NCBI GenBank assembly: GCA_031316115.1
Contig: JALDRC010000001.1
Location: 434,001-498,000, forward strand
Reading direction: 5' to 3'
Source of the DNA: Nitrososphaeraceae archaeon
GTDB taxonomy: Archaea; Thermoproteota; Nitrososphaeria; Nitrososphaerales; Nitrososphaeraceae
DNA: 64,000 nt
The notes under the pieces were generated by a model, which was not told the DNA's origin, did no database searches, and worked only from the letters and a program-made list of their open reading frames with translations. Positions 1-9,075 of this stretch are shown one piece after another (the stretch's first letter is position 1; the number at the start of each line of letters is the position of its first letter). The position numbers were made by a program, and so were the translations under genes.

Positions 1-1
1 A

Positions 2-886
2 ATGGATACAACAAAATTTAGGGTTCGCCATAAGTTAGAACCGCTATTAAAAGAAAAGTACATCCCTGTCATAACCGGGTTTATAGCTTCGGATCAAAAT
101 GGAAATATTACTACAATAGGCAGAGGCGGTTCAGATTATTCAGCCACAATTATTGCTGCTAGTATAGATGCTAATGAGGTTTGGCTATGGAGCGATGTTG
201 ATGGTTTAATGACTGCTGACCCGAAAATTGTACAAGATGCGATAACCATTCCGGAACTATCATTTTCTGAGGCATTAGAATTATCTATGTTTGGGCCGAA
301 ATACATGCATCCTAGAGCTCTTGAACCAGTTATGGACTCTAATATAATAGTAAGAATAAGAAATGCTAAGAATTTGAAAAATAATGGAACCGCCATTATT
401 CAAAATCCTTTAAATTCCAAGATTGTAAAATCCATTACTGCTATAAAAAATATAGCATTAATTGATGTAAGTGGAGGAGGATTGATTGGATATCCTGGTA
501 CTGCCGCAAAAATTTTTGAATCTCTTGCAAGAAATCAAGTAAATATAATAATGATTTCTCAAACACCTTCTGAGTCCAGTATCTCACTTATAGTAAAAAA
601 GATTGATTTGGATAAGGCAATTACCACTCTAGAACTAAATTTTCTTGGAAAATTGATTAAAAGGATAGATGTCAATGATAAAGTAGCGATTATTGCTGTA
701 GTAGGATCTGGGATGAGAGGAATAAAGGGGGTTGCAGGAAGAACATTTAGTGCTGTGGCAAAAAAAGATATTAATGTGATAATGATTGCTCAAGGGTCTT
801 CCGAATTGAATTTGGCTTTTGTTATTGATGAAAAGAATTGCGAAGAGGCAGTAAAGGTGTTGCATAAAGAGTTTATAACAAAATAA
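2..886 (+). CDS. Aspartate kinase, C-terminal part (cut by window edge)
   Basis: This enzyme phosphorylates aspartate to 4-phospho-aspartate, the first step to lysine, threonine and methionine. The visible 294 residues start inside the kinase domain: GRGGSD (residues 40-45) and WSDVDG (63-68) are the nucleotide-binding signatures, and FGPKYMHPRA follows at about 97-106. Two ACT regulatory domains follow (about 140-215 and 222-290), the second containing VGSGMRGIKGVAG, which points to feedback control by an amino acid. A full-length archaeal enzyme has about 460 residues, so roughly 170 N-terminal residues lie left of the window and the ATG at position 2 is probably internal. cbiH follows 53 bases later. 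Homoserine dehydrogenase, a later enzyme of the pathway, is encoded separately at 54580, so the two are not fused here. Confidence 0.93.
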   Translation: MDTTKFRVRHKLEPLLKEKYIPVITGFIASDQNGNITTIGRGGSDYSATIIAASIDANEVWLWSDVDGLMTADPKIVQDAITIPELSFSEALELSMFGPKYMHPRALEPVMDSNIIVRIRNAKNLKNNGTAIIQNPLNSKIVKSITAIKNIALIDVSGGGLIGYPGTAAKIFESLARNQVNIIMISQTPSESSISLIVKKIDLDKAITTLELNFLGKLIKRIDVNDKVAIIAVVGSGMRGIKGVAGRTFSAVAKKDINVIMIAQGSSELNLAFVIDEKNCEEAVKVLHKEFITK

Positions 887-939
887 TTTATTAAAATAAA
901 GAGATAAATTTTATAGATTTCAATATAGTTACAAGAAAT

Positions 940-1713
940 TTGACAAACGGTAAATTATATGTTGTGGGCGTAGGACCTGGAAGTCACGAGCATATGACCT
1001 TTCGTGCAAAAGAAGCGATTGAAGAAAGTCAGGTAATTGTAGGATATGAAACTTATGTATCTTTAATTGACGACTTGATTTTGGGAAAGGAAGTATATCG
1101 TTATCCAATGACCCAAGAAGTAGACAGAGCTAATCAAGCAATAAAATTTGCAGAAAATGGAAAGATCGTTTCACTCGTTTCATCTGGAGATCCCGGGATA
1201 TATGGAATGATAGGACTTATTTATGAAATTTTAGTCGAAAAAGGATGGAAGAAAAATAATGGTATTTATGTTGAATGCGTCCCAGGAGTCTCCTCGTTAA
1301 ATTCTTGTGGTGCGTTAGTAGGATCGCCCTTGATGACCGATTTCGCGGTGGTAAGTATGAGTGATTTGTTGGTTCCATGGGAAATGATCGTTAAAAGAGT
1401 AGAAGCTGCTGCTATGGGTGATTATGTTACCGTTATTTACAATCCAGCAAGTAAGAAGAGAATCCATCAGTTAAAAGACACCAGAGATATTTTTCTTAAA
1501 TATAGGGATTCACAAACGCCTGTGGCGATCATTAAGGGTGCGTACAGAGAAAGTCAAAAAATTGTAGTCACCGATCTGCAAAATATGTTAAATTACGGTG
1601 ATATGATTGGAATGATTACTACAATCATAATTGGAAACTCATCCACTTTTAAATATAATGAAATGATGATAAATCCAAGAGGATATAAATCTAAATACAG
1701 ATTGACAGGATAA
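940..1713 (+). CDS. cbiH: Cobalt-precorrin-3B / precorrin-3B C17-methyltransferase
   Basis: It methylates C17 of the corrin precursor with ring contraction, using S-adenosylmethionine. The 257 residues form a typical tetrapyrrole methylase: VVGVGPG near the N-terminus (8-14), SSGDPGIYGM (81-90), and VPGVSSLNSCGALVGSPL (from 114), which shapes the substrate pocket. The SDLLVPW segment just after is characteristic of the CbiH/CobJ subfamily rather than CbiF or CbiL. The chosen start is a TTG (940-942); no ATG lies upstream of the glycine-rich motif. Three other cobalamin methyltransferases lie at 12089-14238, so the pathway genes are split over at least two loci. Confidence 0.93.
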   Translation: MTNGKLYVVGVGPGSHEHMTFRAKEAIEESQVIVGYETYVSLIDDLILGKEVYRYPMTQEVDRANQAIKFAENGKIVSLVSSGDPGIYGMIGLIYEILVEKGWKKNNGIYVECVPGVSSLNSCGALVGSPLMTDFAVVSMSDLLVPWEMIVKRVEAAAMGDYVTVIYNPASKKRIHQLKDTRDIFLKYRDSQTPVAIIKGAYRESQKIVVTDLQNMLNYGDMIGMITTIIIGNSSTFKYNEMMINPRGYKSKYRLTG

Positions 1714-1790
1714 CCTTAGTATTTATAGTCCAATTTTTTATATCTATTTCTAAAACACATTTCCTTTCTAACTAATATATTTGTGCGTTA

Positions 1791-2837
1791 TTATTCAAAG
1801 CTTGGTTCATTACTCTCAAGATATTTTCTGACAGGTTGGATTACTTTATCTAAATATAATGCAGTAGATTTTTTTAGATCTTGTGGATGAATCCTTCTAT
1901 TCTTATAATCATGCTCTAGAGTAATAAACTTGTCATATGAAACAGTTCCCCCGTATTTTTCAGGGCGTTCTATCTGAAAATCGTCTACATATTTAAAAAG
2001 AATATATTTTACTATCTCTAGAACCGGATTATTTTCCGAAATCCCTATCGGACAAAATGCTTTGTTTATCTTTTGATGTATAATTTCTGTAGAATCTGTG
2101 ATAAAAATACTACCCATTGGTTTACTTTTACTCATCTTACTCGAAATTTTAAGATCTTCAGCGCTATCTTCAGTCATACCCAATCTCATTGGTTCCAATA
2201 ATCCTGGTAAAAGGTGATGGTGGAGACTTATTGGTACTTTCCATTTTAATTTTGGAAAGATTTCCCTAACCAACATATGGATCTTTCTTTGATCTGTGCC
2301 AGAATGAACAAGATCAAGATCGAGAGCATGTATGTCCATCGATTGCATTGCTGGATAGAGAAATTGCGAAAGATCGAGATTTTCTCTTGTAGTTCGTCCC
2401 ATAATAGTTAATGTTCTAATGGTTCTTTGTATGCTCATATGTTTGCAATAATTTACAAAATTTTTCCAATATTCGTCATTGTTCTGATATAAATCACTCC
2501 CAAGAACTATATTTACTCCTGGACAAAAAAATTTGAATGCTTGCTTGTAATAATTAGAAATTTTTTGAATTTTTTCCCAATTACTATTTAATTTATTGTT
2601 GAGAAAAGTATGCCAATCTGCTAAGAATACAGTTGTATTAAATTTAGCCTTGATTAGATCATTGATTTTTAGACCAGTAACGATAAGACTTCCAAGATGA
2701 AGTTTCCCAGAGATTTCAAGTCCTATATAATGCTTAGGCGAGGAAACTGTTTGTAACAGATGTCTAAGCTCTTCGATTGTTACGATTTCTTCTGTAGGCT
2801 CCTTAACAACTAATGAAAGTCTTTCTTCTATATCCAT
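1791..2837 (-). CDS. tyrS: Tyrosyl-tRNA synthetase
   Basis: A class I aminoacyl-tRNA synthetase that charges tRNA-Tyr. The HIGH-type motif is KLHLGS (45-50) and the second signature is KMSKS (234-238). GTDQRK (180-185) and the YPAMQSMDIH segment (161-170) are typical of the archaeal/eukaryotic TyrRS branch. At 348 residues it is close to the usual archaeal length (about 310-360) and lacks the C-terminal S4-like domain of bacterial TyrRS. The gene is convergent with cbiH, separated by 77 bases, and stands alone on its strand. The ATG at 2837 is the natural start. Confidence 0.93.
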   Translation of the reverse strand: MDIEERLSLVVKEPTEEIVTIEELRHLLQTVSSPKHYIGLEISGKLHLGSLIVTGLKINDLIKAKFNTTVFLADWHTFLNNKLNSNWEKIQKISNYYKQAFKFFCPGVNIVLGSDLYQNNDEYWKNFVNYCKHMSIQRTIRTLTIMGRTTRENLDLSQFLYPAMQSMDIHALDLDLVHSGTDQRKIHMLVREIFPKLKWKVPISLHHHLLPGLLEPMRLGMTEDSAEDLKISSKMSKSKPMGSIFITDSTEIIHQKINKAFCPIGISENNPVLEIVKYILFKYVDDFQIERPEKYGGTVSYDKFITLEHDYKNRRIHPQDLKKSTALYLDKVIQPVRKYLESNEPSFE

Positions 2838-3239
2838 GTGAAGTTTGTTAAAGTATTGGTAATTAATCCTTGCTTAATTTTAATTATTGAATATACCTGC
2901 TTCAAAGTTTATTCTACAATTTAAATTTTGATAACATAAATTTATTTTATTAGGATAATAGATTTATAAAGATATTATTAAAATTCCTCCAGATACAAAC
3001 TTCGATATTTGTAATAGTTAACTAACTAAATATGATTCTCAAATTCTAATCTAGATTAATTTCAGACCAAAATTAGAGCAATCATGTAATTAATATTATT
3101 GTTTGCTAAAATATTCTTTATCAAATCCAAAAAAATCAAACAGGAACGTTAAACCTAAACAAGAAAGGTATTTTCTAACAATAAAAAAATAGGTAAAAAT
3201 AAGATTATAAACCCAACAAAATATCGTTGTAATATAATA
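2838..3239. other. Gene-free divergent intergenic region
   Basis: About 400 bases of very AT-rich DNA between the divergent tyrS and sucC genes. It presumably holds both promoters. I could not single out one TATA box among the many AT runs, and I see no RNA gene or repeat. Confidence 0.6.
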
Positions 3240-4337
3240 ATGAATTTATTGGAATTTCAAGGAAAGGAGCTTCTTAGTTCATATGGAATAAAAATACCAA
3301 GATCTTACTTGGCCTACAAAGTAGAAGATGCAATTGCTGGTGCAAAAAAAATAGGTTACCCAATTGTTTTAAAATCTCAATTACAGGTTGGAGGCAGGGG
3401 AAAGGCAGGAGCAATTTTAAAATGCAAGACAGAAGAAGAATTAATACAAAAATTCCAAGAGCTGTTAACAAAAGAGGTCAATGGTGAACTCCCAAAATGT
3501 CTCCTGGTAGAAGAAATGGCAGATATCAAAAAAGAATTTTATCTATCATTTTTTCTCAACAGAGGTAAAAGATGTTATTCAGTAATAGCCTCGGCTGAGG
3601 GAGGAGTTGAGATAGAAAATGTTGAAAATAAAGTAATTATTGATATACAGAATGAAGGAATCACTCCTGAATTAGTTTCTGAGATTACCGACAAGATCGA
3701 ATTAAAAGGTAATGAAAGAAAAGAATTTTCTGAATTTATTATTAAGTTATCCAAATTAATTTTAGAAAAAGAAGCTGAATTAGCTGAAATAAATCCTCTC
3801 GCTCTTGTAGGAAACGGTGCATTTGTAGCCCTGGATGCAAAGATAATTCTTGATGATAATGCATTATTCAGACATGAAGATTTGAAAAAGTATGAGCAAC
3901 TTTCACCACTTGAAACTCAGGCTAAAGAAAATGGGTTTTCATTTGTTGAATTAAATGGAGATATTGCAATAATAGGAAATGGAGCCGGCTTGGTAATGTC
4001 GACATTAGATATGGTTACTGATGCCGGAGGAAAAGCTGGAGCATTTCTTGATTTTGGTGGAAGAGCAACAACAGAGTCTATTTATCAAGCTTTAAAAGTT
4101 ATTAGTAAAGTAAGAAAAATTAAAGCAATACTAGTTAATTTGTATGGTGGGATAGTAAGAACAGATCTAGTTGCCCAAGCAATTCTAAATGCATATAATG
4201 ATAACACTATTCAAGTTCCAGTATTTGCTAGAATCACTGGGACAAACTCAGATAGAGCCAGAGAAATGCTCAAAGAGAGTAAAGCGAAGTTATATAATAC
4301 GGTAGAACAAGCAATCAACTCAGCTGTAAATTATTAG
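3240..4337 (+). CDS. sucC: Succinyl-CoA ligase, beta subunit (ATP-grasp)
   Basis: With SucD it interconverts succinyl-CoA and succinate with nucleotide phosphorylation. The N-terminal ATP-grasp domain begins with LEFQGKELLSSYGI, and KSQLQVGGRGKAG lies at 45-57. The C-terminal CoA-ligase domain (from about 236) contains GNGAGLVMSTLDMV and LYGGIVRTDLVAQAI. The length of 365 residues is normal for archaeal SucC (about 360-380). sucD follows after 6 bases, so the two are one operon and should form the usual alpha/beta complex in the cytoplasm. Confidence 0.95.
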   Translation: MNLLEFQGKELLSSYGIKIPRSYLAYKVEDAIAGAKKIGYPIVLKSQLQVGGRGKAGAILKCKTEEELIQKFQELLTKEVNGELPKCLLVEEMADIKKEFYLSFFLNRGKRCYSVIASAEGGVEIENVENKVIIDIQNEGITPELVSEITDKIELKGNERKEFSEFIIKLSKLILEKEAELAEINPLALVGNGAFVALDAKIILDDNALFRHEDLKKYEQLSPLETQAKENGFSFVELNGDIAIIGNGAGLVMSTLDMVTDAGGKAGAFLDFGGRATTESIYQALKVISKVRKIKAILVNLYGGIVRTDLVAQAILNAYNDNTIQVPVFARITGTNSDRAREMLKESKAKLYNTVEQAINSAVNY

Positions 4338-4343
4338 GAAAAG

Positions 4344-5273
4344 GTGTCGTTAAAAATGAACAATAAATTTGATTTATTTGATATTTTAATTGGAAATAAG
4401 AAAGATATAGACTTTAATCACAAACCGGTAATAATCCAGGGTATAACTGGAAGTTTTGGCTCTACTCATACTAAATTAATGAAAGAATATGGGACGAACA
4501 TTGTAGCAGGTGTGACTCCGGGCAAGGGAGGAATGTCTTTTGAAGGAATTCCTGTTTATAACACAGTTTCAGATGCAGTAAAAGAAACAAAAGCAAAAAT
4601 ATCTGGGATTTTTGTTCCTGCTCCTTTTTTTCTCAATGCAGCAAAAGAAGCAATAGATAGTGGGATAAAATTGTTGGTTGCAATTCCAGAGCATGTACCA
4701 GTCCTAGATTCTTTAAAAGTATTAGAATATGCGAAAAAAAATAATGCTCGTATGATAGGTCCCAATACACCTGGAGTAATAATTCCAGAAACCATTAAGG
4801 TTGGCATAATGCCTGCGAAACCTTTTTCAAGTGGTTCCACTGTCGTTTTTTCAAGAAGTGGTACATTAATGTACGAAGTTTCTCACGTGTTAACACAGGC
4901 AGGATATGGTCAAAGATTATGTCTTGGAATTGGAGGTGATCCAATAAATGGCACTAATTTGTTAGAGGTTTTTGATCTTATCCGAGAAAGAGAAGATATA
5001 GATTCTGTGGTAGTTGTTGGAGAGATCGGAGGAGATGCTGAGGAAAAACTTTCTGAATATATAATATCATCACAATTTGACAAACCAGTTGTAGCATATG
5101 TAGCCGGCAGAGCCGCACCTAAAGAAAAAAAAATGGGACATGCTGGTGCTATAGTTTATGGTAATTATGGCTCTGCTGAATCAAAAATTTTAAATTATTC
5201 AAAAGCTGATGTTCCTGTAGCAAAAAGACCGATAGAAGTTCCAGATCTTTTAAAAATAAAATTGAAAAAGTAA
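4344..5273 (+). CDS. sucD: Succinyl-CoA ligase, alpha subunit
   Basis: This subunit binds CoA and carries the phosphorylated histidine. The CoA-binding Rossmann region starts with IIQGITGSFGSTHTK, and the active-site histidine is in MGHAGAIVYG near residues 264-273. The longest reading starts at a GTG (4344), but an ATG at 4356 is preceded at suitable spacing by AAGGTG, a plausible ribosome binding site, so the true start may be 4 codons later. Both choices leave all domains intact. It is co-transcribed with sucC. Confidence 0.94.
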   Translation: MSLKMNNKFDLFDILIGNKKDIDFNHKPVIIQGITGSFGSTHTKLMKEYGTNIVAGVTPGKGGMSFEGIPVYNTVSDAVKETKAKISGIFVPAPFFLNAAKEAIDSGIKLLVAIPEHVPVLDSLKVLEYAKKNNARMIGPNTPGVIIPETIKVGIMPAKPFSSGSTVVFSRSGTLMYEVSHVLTQAGYGQRLCLGIGGDPINGTNLLEVFDLIREREDIDSVVVVGEIGGDAEEKLSEYIISSQFDKPVVAYVAGRAAPKEKKMGHAGAIVYGNYGSAESKILNYSKADVPVAKRPIEVPDLLKIKLKK

Positions 5274-5337
5274 TAAACAAGGTAAAAAATGAATTTAATA
5301 GAAACTTAATTTTATTTATCTATAAAGTATATCAGAT

Positions 5338-5511
5338 TTGATTACCGAAAAAAGGTTTTGTGAAAAATGTATGCAAAAAACTATACAACAAATAATAGAA
5401 AAGGAGGATACCATTTACACATACAAAAGAAAACGAATATACAAGTGTCAACAATGTGGCAACCCTGTTTTCAAAAGAGGTTTAAGACCTTCTTCTGAGT
5501 CTGTCTATTAA
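5338..5511 (+). CDS. Small zinc-ribbon protein, 57 aa
   Basis: A short open frame with two CxxC knuckles: C8-E-K-C11 near the N-terminus and C37-Q-Q-C40 in the second half, 25 residues apart, with a basic linker (YTYKRKRIYK). This spacing fits a zinc ribbon that could bind nucleic acid or protein. The start is a TTG at 5338; the only downstream ATG would remove the first cysteine pair, and a stop (TAA) closes the frame just upstream. It lies between sucD and a methyltransferase-like gene on the same strand. Its specific role is unknown, and the call depends mainly on the paired cysteines. Confidence 0.55.
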   Translation: MITEKRFCEKCMQKTIQQIIEKEDTIYTYKRKRIYKCQQCGNPVFKRGLRPSSESVY

Positions 5512-5539
5512 TATTTGTCTATAATTTTAGGTTAATAAT

Positions 5540-6364
5540 TTGTATAGAACTGTTTTAGAAAATCTAATCAGCGCTAAAAATATTTATTTTGACACAGTAA
5601 GTCCAAAAAGTATAATTTCTGAAATCATTCCATCGTTTTACTCTGAAAAATTTCCAATCTATACTCCAACTTTAGAAAAATTACATCATTTTGCAAATAC
5701 TAATTCAATCTACTTTAAAAAATACCTAATAGAAATTGATAAAACTAAATTTATCTCCTATGAAGGAGATGTAAATAATTTTTATCTAAATGCAAAAAAA
5801 TACGATACCAGTTATCAGCCATTTTATCCAACATGGATTTTATCTTCATTCTTATTATGTGAATGGTTGCGTTCAAATCAGAATAAATGTGATGAGATAA
5901 TAGATATAGGCGCAGGAGATGGGAGAATACCTTATTGTGGCTCTTTGTTGGGCATAAGATCGATAGGATTAGAAATAGATAATAGTCTTACAAACTTACA
6001 GAAATATATTTCAAAACAGACAGGTGTCAATTTTGAAATAATAAATGCAGACGCATCTAATTACGACTTTGCTCAACTAGAATTAAAGGATCCGTGTTTC
6101 GTTGTATCTGCTCTTCCAGAAATGGGAGAGATGTTTATAGAAAACATAATAAAAAAAGTTAGAGAAAATCGAATAGATTCTTTTTTAATTGTTTTGCTAG
6201 GTAGTTTAGTAAAACGAAAATTTTCTAATAATAGTAACTATTTTGGGTGGGGAAAAATAATTGAAAGGAATAATCTAAGGATAATTCATTCTATGAACCT
6301 TCCTACACATTGGACAAATAATAATTCATTTGAAACAAAATATTTAATTTTAAGGCAACGTTGA
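5540..6364 (+). CDS. Class I SAM-dependent methyltransferase-like protein
   Basis: A 274-residue protein with a recognisable Rossmann SAM-binding motif: IDIGAGDGRIPY (121-132), followed by GLEIDNSL (143-150), whose acidic residue normally contacts the ribose of SAM. The SALPEMGEMF segment (about 188) would sit where motif IV of methyltransferases lies. The first 110 residues do not resemble a family I recognise. The start is a TTG at 5540. The substrate is unknown. It follows the zinc-ribbon gene by 28 bases and may be co-transcribed with it. Confidence 0.7.
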   Translation: MYRTVLENLISAKNIYFDTVSPKSIISEIIPSFYSEKFPIYTPTLEKLHHFANTNSIYFKKYLIEIDKTKFISYEGDVNNFYLNAKKYDTSYQPFYPTWILSSFLLCEWLRSNQNKCDEIIDIGAGDGRIPYCGSLLGIRSIGLEIDNSLTNLQKYISKQTGVNFEIINADASNYDFAQLELKDPCFVVSALPEMGEMFIENIIKKVRENRIDSFLIVLLGSLVKRKFSNNSNYFGWGKIIERNNLRIIHSMNLPTHWTNNNSFETKYLILRQR

Positions 6365-6573
6365 ACATCTAATTTTATGAAATATACAATTTGATATCCA
6401 TAAGTAGAGACTTTTGTAATACAAAATATTGACACAACATATACTAAACACAAAATCGATGATTTTTTATGAAGATATTTAAGTAGTACAAATAAACGAT
6501 AGAAATTATTTTTAAATTATTTATGATTCTCGAGATAAGAAATTTCAAAACAGATTATCAAAAAATATACAAT

Positions 6574-6879
6574 TTAGACCCATTTCCAAGGGTGGAAATT
6601 TCTTAGCAAACATTGTTTTTTGATAACAGCTTTTGCCTTTCTTGAGGATTCTTTTTCATCCCCAGAATTTTTTAAATAATAAATAAACAATTTTTCGTAG
6701 AGGTTTTTTGCTTTTTCTTCATTAAATTCCTTATAATTACCTCGCTTATCTTCTGATATCTCGTGTATAGGGGAAATTTTCGAATTGTCTTTTTCTAACC
6801 CTTTTAAAATAAAATATTCTTTCCTACATTCTTCACAATTTTCATCGAAATAAATTTGGTGATTAGGACAAGAAAGCAT
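6574..6879 (-). CDS. Small zinc-binding protein, 101 aa, function unknown
   Basis: The N-terminus carries C4-x2-H7 and C15-x2-C18, a compact zinc-binding pattern. The remainder is charged and mostly helical in character (KEFNEEKAKNLYEKLF; GDEKESSRKAKAVIKK) and ends with WKWV. No known family is recognised. On the minus strand a TATA-like stretch (tatataaaag, about 6921-6930) lies some 45 bases upstream of the ATG, consistent with its own promoter. The decayed insertion sequence begins 67 bases upstream of the gene. Confidence 0.6.
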   Translation of the reverse strand: MLSCPNHQIYFDENCEECRKEYFILKGLEKDNSKISPIHEISEDKRGNYKEFNEEKAKNLYEKLFIYYLKNSGDEKESSRKAKAVIKKQCLLRNFHPWKWV

Positions 6880-6945
6880 AATTTAATAATTACAATAAAA
6901 TATAAAAATCTTGATTATACTTTTATATATTAATATTTTTGTTCA

Positions 6946-7650
6946 GCTCTGTTAAGATAAGATAATATTCACCTCTTTTAATAAAAAATCATCATTTTTA
7001 TTTGTTATATTATCCTTATAGATAGAAACAAAGAATTGTATCCAGTTATACACATGAAATTGACGACATTCATTTATTACACAGGAATAACAATCATTAA
7101 AACTCTATTCTATCTTTCAAAAACTGATTTACTCTTTCCATTATACTTTTCTGGAATGTTTGGTGTAGACAGTTTTCAATCTAATTATGTTACATCAATA
7201 ATCATACCATGTACCACAATATATATAGACCGTAAATTTTCCATATTTTTGAACTAGAGAAATGAAGAATTTTTCAGCAATAATCATGTTTCATTCCTCT
7301 TAGATATAAATTGCAATCACGGAACTTAGTTCAATACATAACCATTACCAAAAATGTTGGTTATCAATCTGGATTACAGTTTCATCTATTATGAATGCGG
7401 ATATTCTTTTTCTCTTGATAATCTGTAATGAACCAAATCTTTGTTTCAAATTCCAAACAGGAACATAATTTCTCTTTTCCTCTGTAAATCCGATCAATGA
7501 TTTAGATATATTACCAAAGCTCAAATCAAGAAAGATAAATATAGAGAATAAATAACCATAGAGTCAGATGTTCTATTTCTTTCAAATTTGATTTTATTCC
7601 TGTCATAAATAGAATGTTATTCTATACCTGTTCCTTCTTAAATTAAGAGT
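6946..7650 (-). mobile_element. Decayed IS6-like insertion sequence
   Basis: This stretch aligns by eye along its whole length with the element at 50423-51141. The left end keeps the terminal motif GCTCTGTTAA (6946). The right end, near 7638-7650, keeps TTAAATTAA followed by a degenerate tail. Within it the transposase frame is interrupted by stops. A 73-codon open frame on the opposite strand (7036-7257) is only a shadow of this relic. The right boundary is approximate because the terminal repeat is eroded. Confidence 0.8.
6952..7606 (-). pseudogene. IS6-like transposase pseudogene
   Basis: Read on the minus strand from an ATG at 7606, the frame starts MTGIKSNLKEIEHLT and meets a TGA after about 26 codons. 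A second homologous block reads [17 protein letters not shown], then a TAA inside HFW*WLCIE. The C-terminus reads HVYNWIQFFVSIYKDNI. These blocks match the transposase at 50429-51088 in order. The total of 655 bases is not divisible by three, so at least one indel is present. Here the tryptophan codon in HVYNW is intact (TGG), unlike in the other copy. Confidence 0.8.
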
Positions 7651-8277
7651 CTAAAAGAGCCTAGCAGTTTACAATGTATAAAATCATAATGGGAATGTAG
7701 CATAATTTTGACTTGGTTTGGATTTAGACTTTTCAACCTAAATAAATTGTTTAATTTGATTCGATTTTTTTTGAATCAAGAATAAATAAAAGATTTTTAA
7801 AAATCTACTTCTCAATTTAATCTACATCTTAGAATAAGGCTATCTTATTACAATCTATATATTTCTCAAATTAGATTTACCACACAAATAGGTTTTCATC
7901 TTTATCTAGAAGATAATAAATAGGGATGAAGGTATTTCATTAAAAATAGGTTTTTTGATAATTCTTACCCTTCTAACTTATTTTTTTCTAATAAACGATT
8001 TTGTTTTGACGATATTAACAATTTAAGTTATGCATATCTTAGATATAATCTTAAACAATAAGAATTTGTATTCTAAAAAAATCAATATAATATCACACTA
8101 TAGAGTATATTAAAAAAATATCTCATTTCAATAAAATTGAGAATATGAAATCTTTATAAAATTTGTGTGTCAGTAACTAATGATTAATGAATAGGTTTTT
8201 TCATTCTTCCGAAATTATCATTTCAGAAAACCATTATAAATACCAAAATTTAATAAAGAAAATTGTATTGTTAAATT
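7651..8277. other. Gene-free region upstream of pyrI
   Basis: About 630 bases between the insertion-sequence relic and pyrI. No open frame of note, RNA gene or clear repeat is visible apart from the pyrI TATA box near its right end. Confidence 0.6.
8234..8242 (+). promoter_or_regulatory. TATA box of pyrI
   Basis: TTATAAATA lies about 40 bases before the pyrI ATG. With the usual archaeal spacing of about 25 bases to the transcription start, the leader would be only about 14 bases. Confidence 0.55.
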
Positions 8278-8742
8278 ATGTCAGAACCTAATCAACTTTT
8301 AGTTAGACGTATAGAACAAGGAACGGTAATCGATCATATTGATCCTAGTAAAGCATTCAACGTTCTAAAGACTCTAAATATTAATGGAAAGGAAGGAAAT
8401 ATTGTAACTGTAGCATTGAATGTACCTAGCAGTAAGAGAGAAAAAAAAGATATAATAAAAATAGAGAATAAATTTTTAAAGAGAAAAGATACAGACAGGA
8501 TTGCGCTTATTTCACCTAATGCTACCATTAATATCATAAAGAATTACAAAGTAGCAGAAAAGCGCAAGATTGAAGTTCCTGATTCCATAACAGATATATT
8601 CAAATGTCCAAATGTCAACTGTATAAGCAATAATGAAAAAAATATTTTATCTACAATTGTTGTATTAGATAAGGTGAATATTGTATTAAAATGTAAATAT
8701 TGTTCCAGGATAATAGATATCAATGACTTGGAAGAGATCTAA
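8278..8742 (+). CDS. pyrI: Aspartate carbamoyltransferase regulatory chain
   Basis: PyrI is the nucleotide-sensing subunit of aspartate transcarbamoylase in pyrimidine synthesis. The 154 residues show the allosteric domain (IEQGTVIDHIDPSKAFNVL near 12-30; RIALISPNATINII near 74-87) and the C-terminal zinc domain with four cysteines at 110, 115, 139 and 142 (CPNVNC and CKYC). The length matches the family (about 150). The catalytic partner pyrB is not adjacent: the upstream neighbour is an insertion-sequence relic and the downstream neighbour is an unrelated convergent gene, so PyrB must be encoded elsewhere. Confidence 0.94.
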   Translation: MSEPNQLLVRRIEQGTVIDHIDPSKAFNVLKTLNINGKEGNIVTVALNVPSSKREKKDIIKIENKFLKRKDTDRIALISPNATINIIKNYKVAEKRKIEVPDSITDIFKCPNVNCISNNEKNILSTIVVLDKVNIVLKCKYCSRIIDINDLEEI

Positions 8743-9075
8743 GAAATTAGTATCTTATAAAAAATAAATAATAACTATAAATTTTTAATTATGTATTAAT
8801 ATCTTATGTTACTCTCATTAGTTATTTAATTAATTTACCATACTTACGTTTATGTCTATGAAAGTAATCATATTTATAAACAATGGCCAAATTCAAAATC
8901 AAGTCATAATTGAGTTATTTTATTTGAATTAACGAGTATAAAATAACCTATATGAAATGTTATTAAATCTTATTATCAATAATCTTTTAAAATTTGAGGT
9001 ATAAAAAAATAAGACAATAATCCTGATTTTACAAAAATATACTGTTGAAGATATGAAAATTAAAATGGTATTATT
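8743..9075. other. Gene-free convergent intergenic region
   Basis: About 330 bases between the 3' ends of pyrI and the CBS-domain gene. It is AT-rich with T runs that could serve as terminators. No gene is seen. Confidence 0.6.

Noticed and set aside
7036-7257. 73-codon open frame on the plus strand
   Set aside because: It is antisense to the decayed IS6-like transposase and has no domain of its own.
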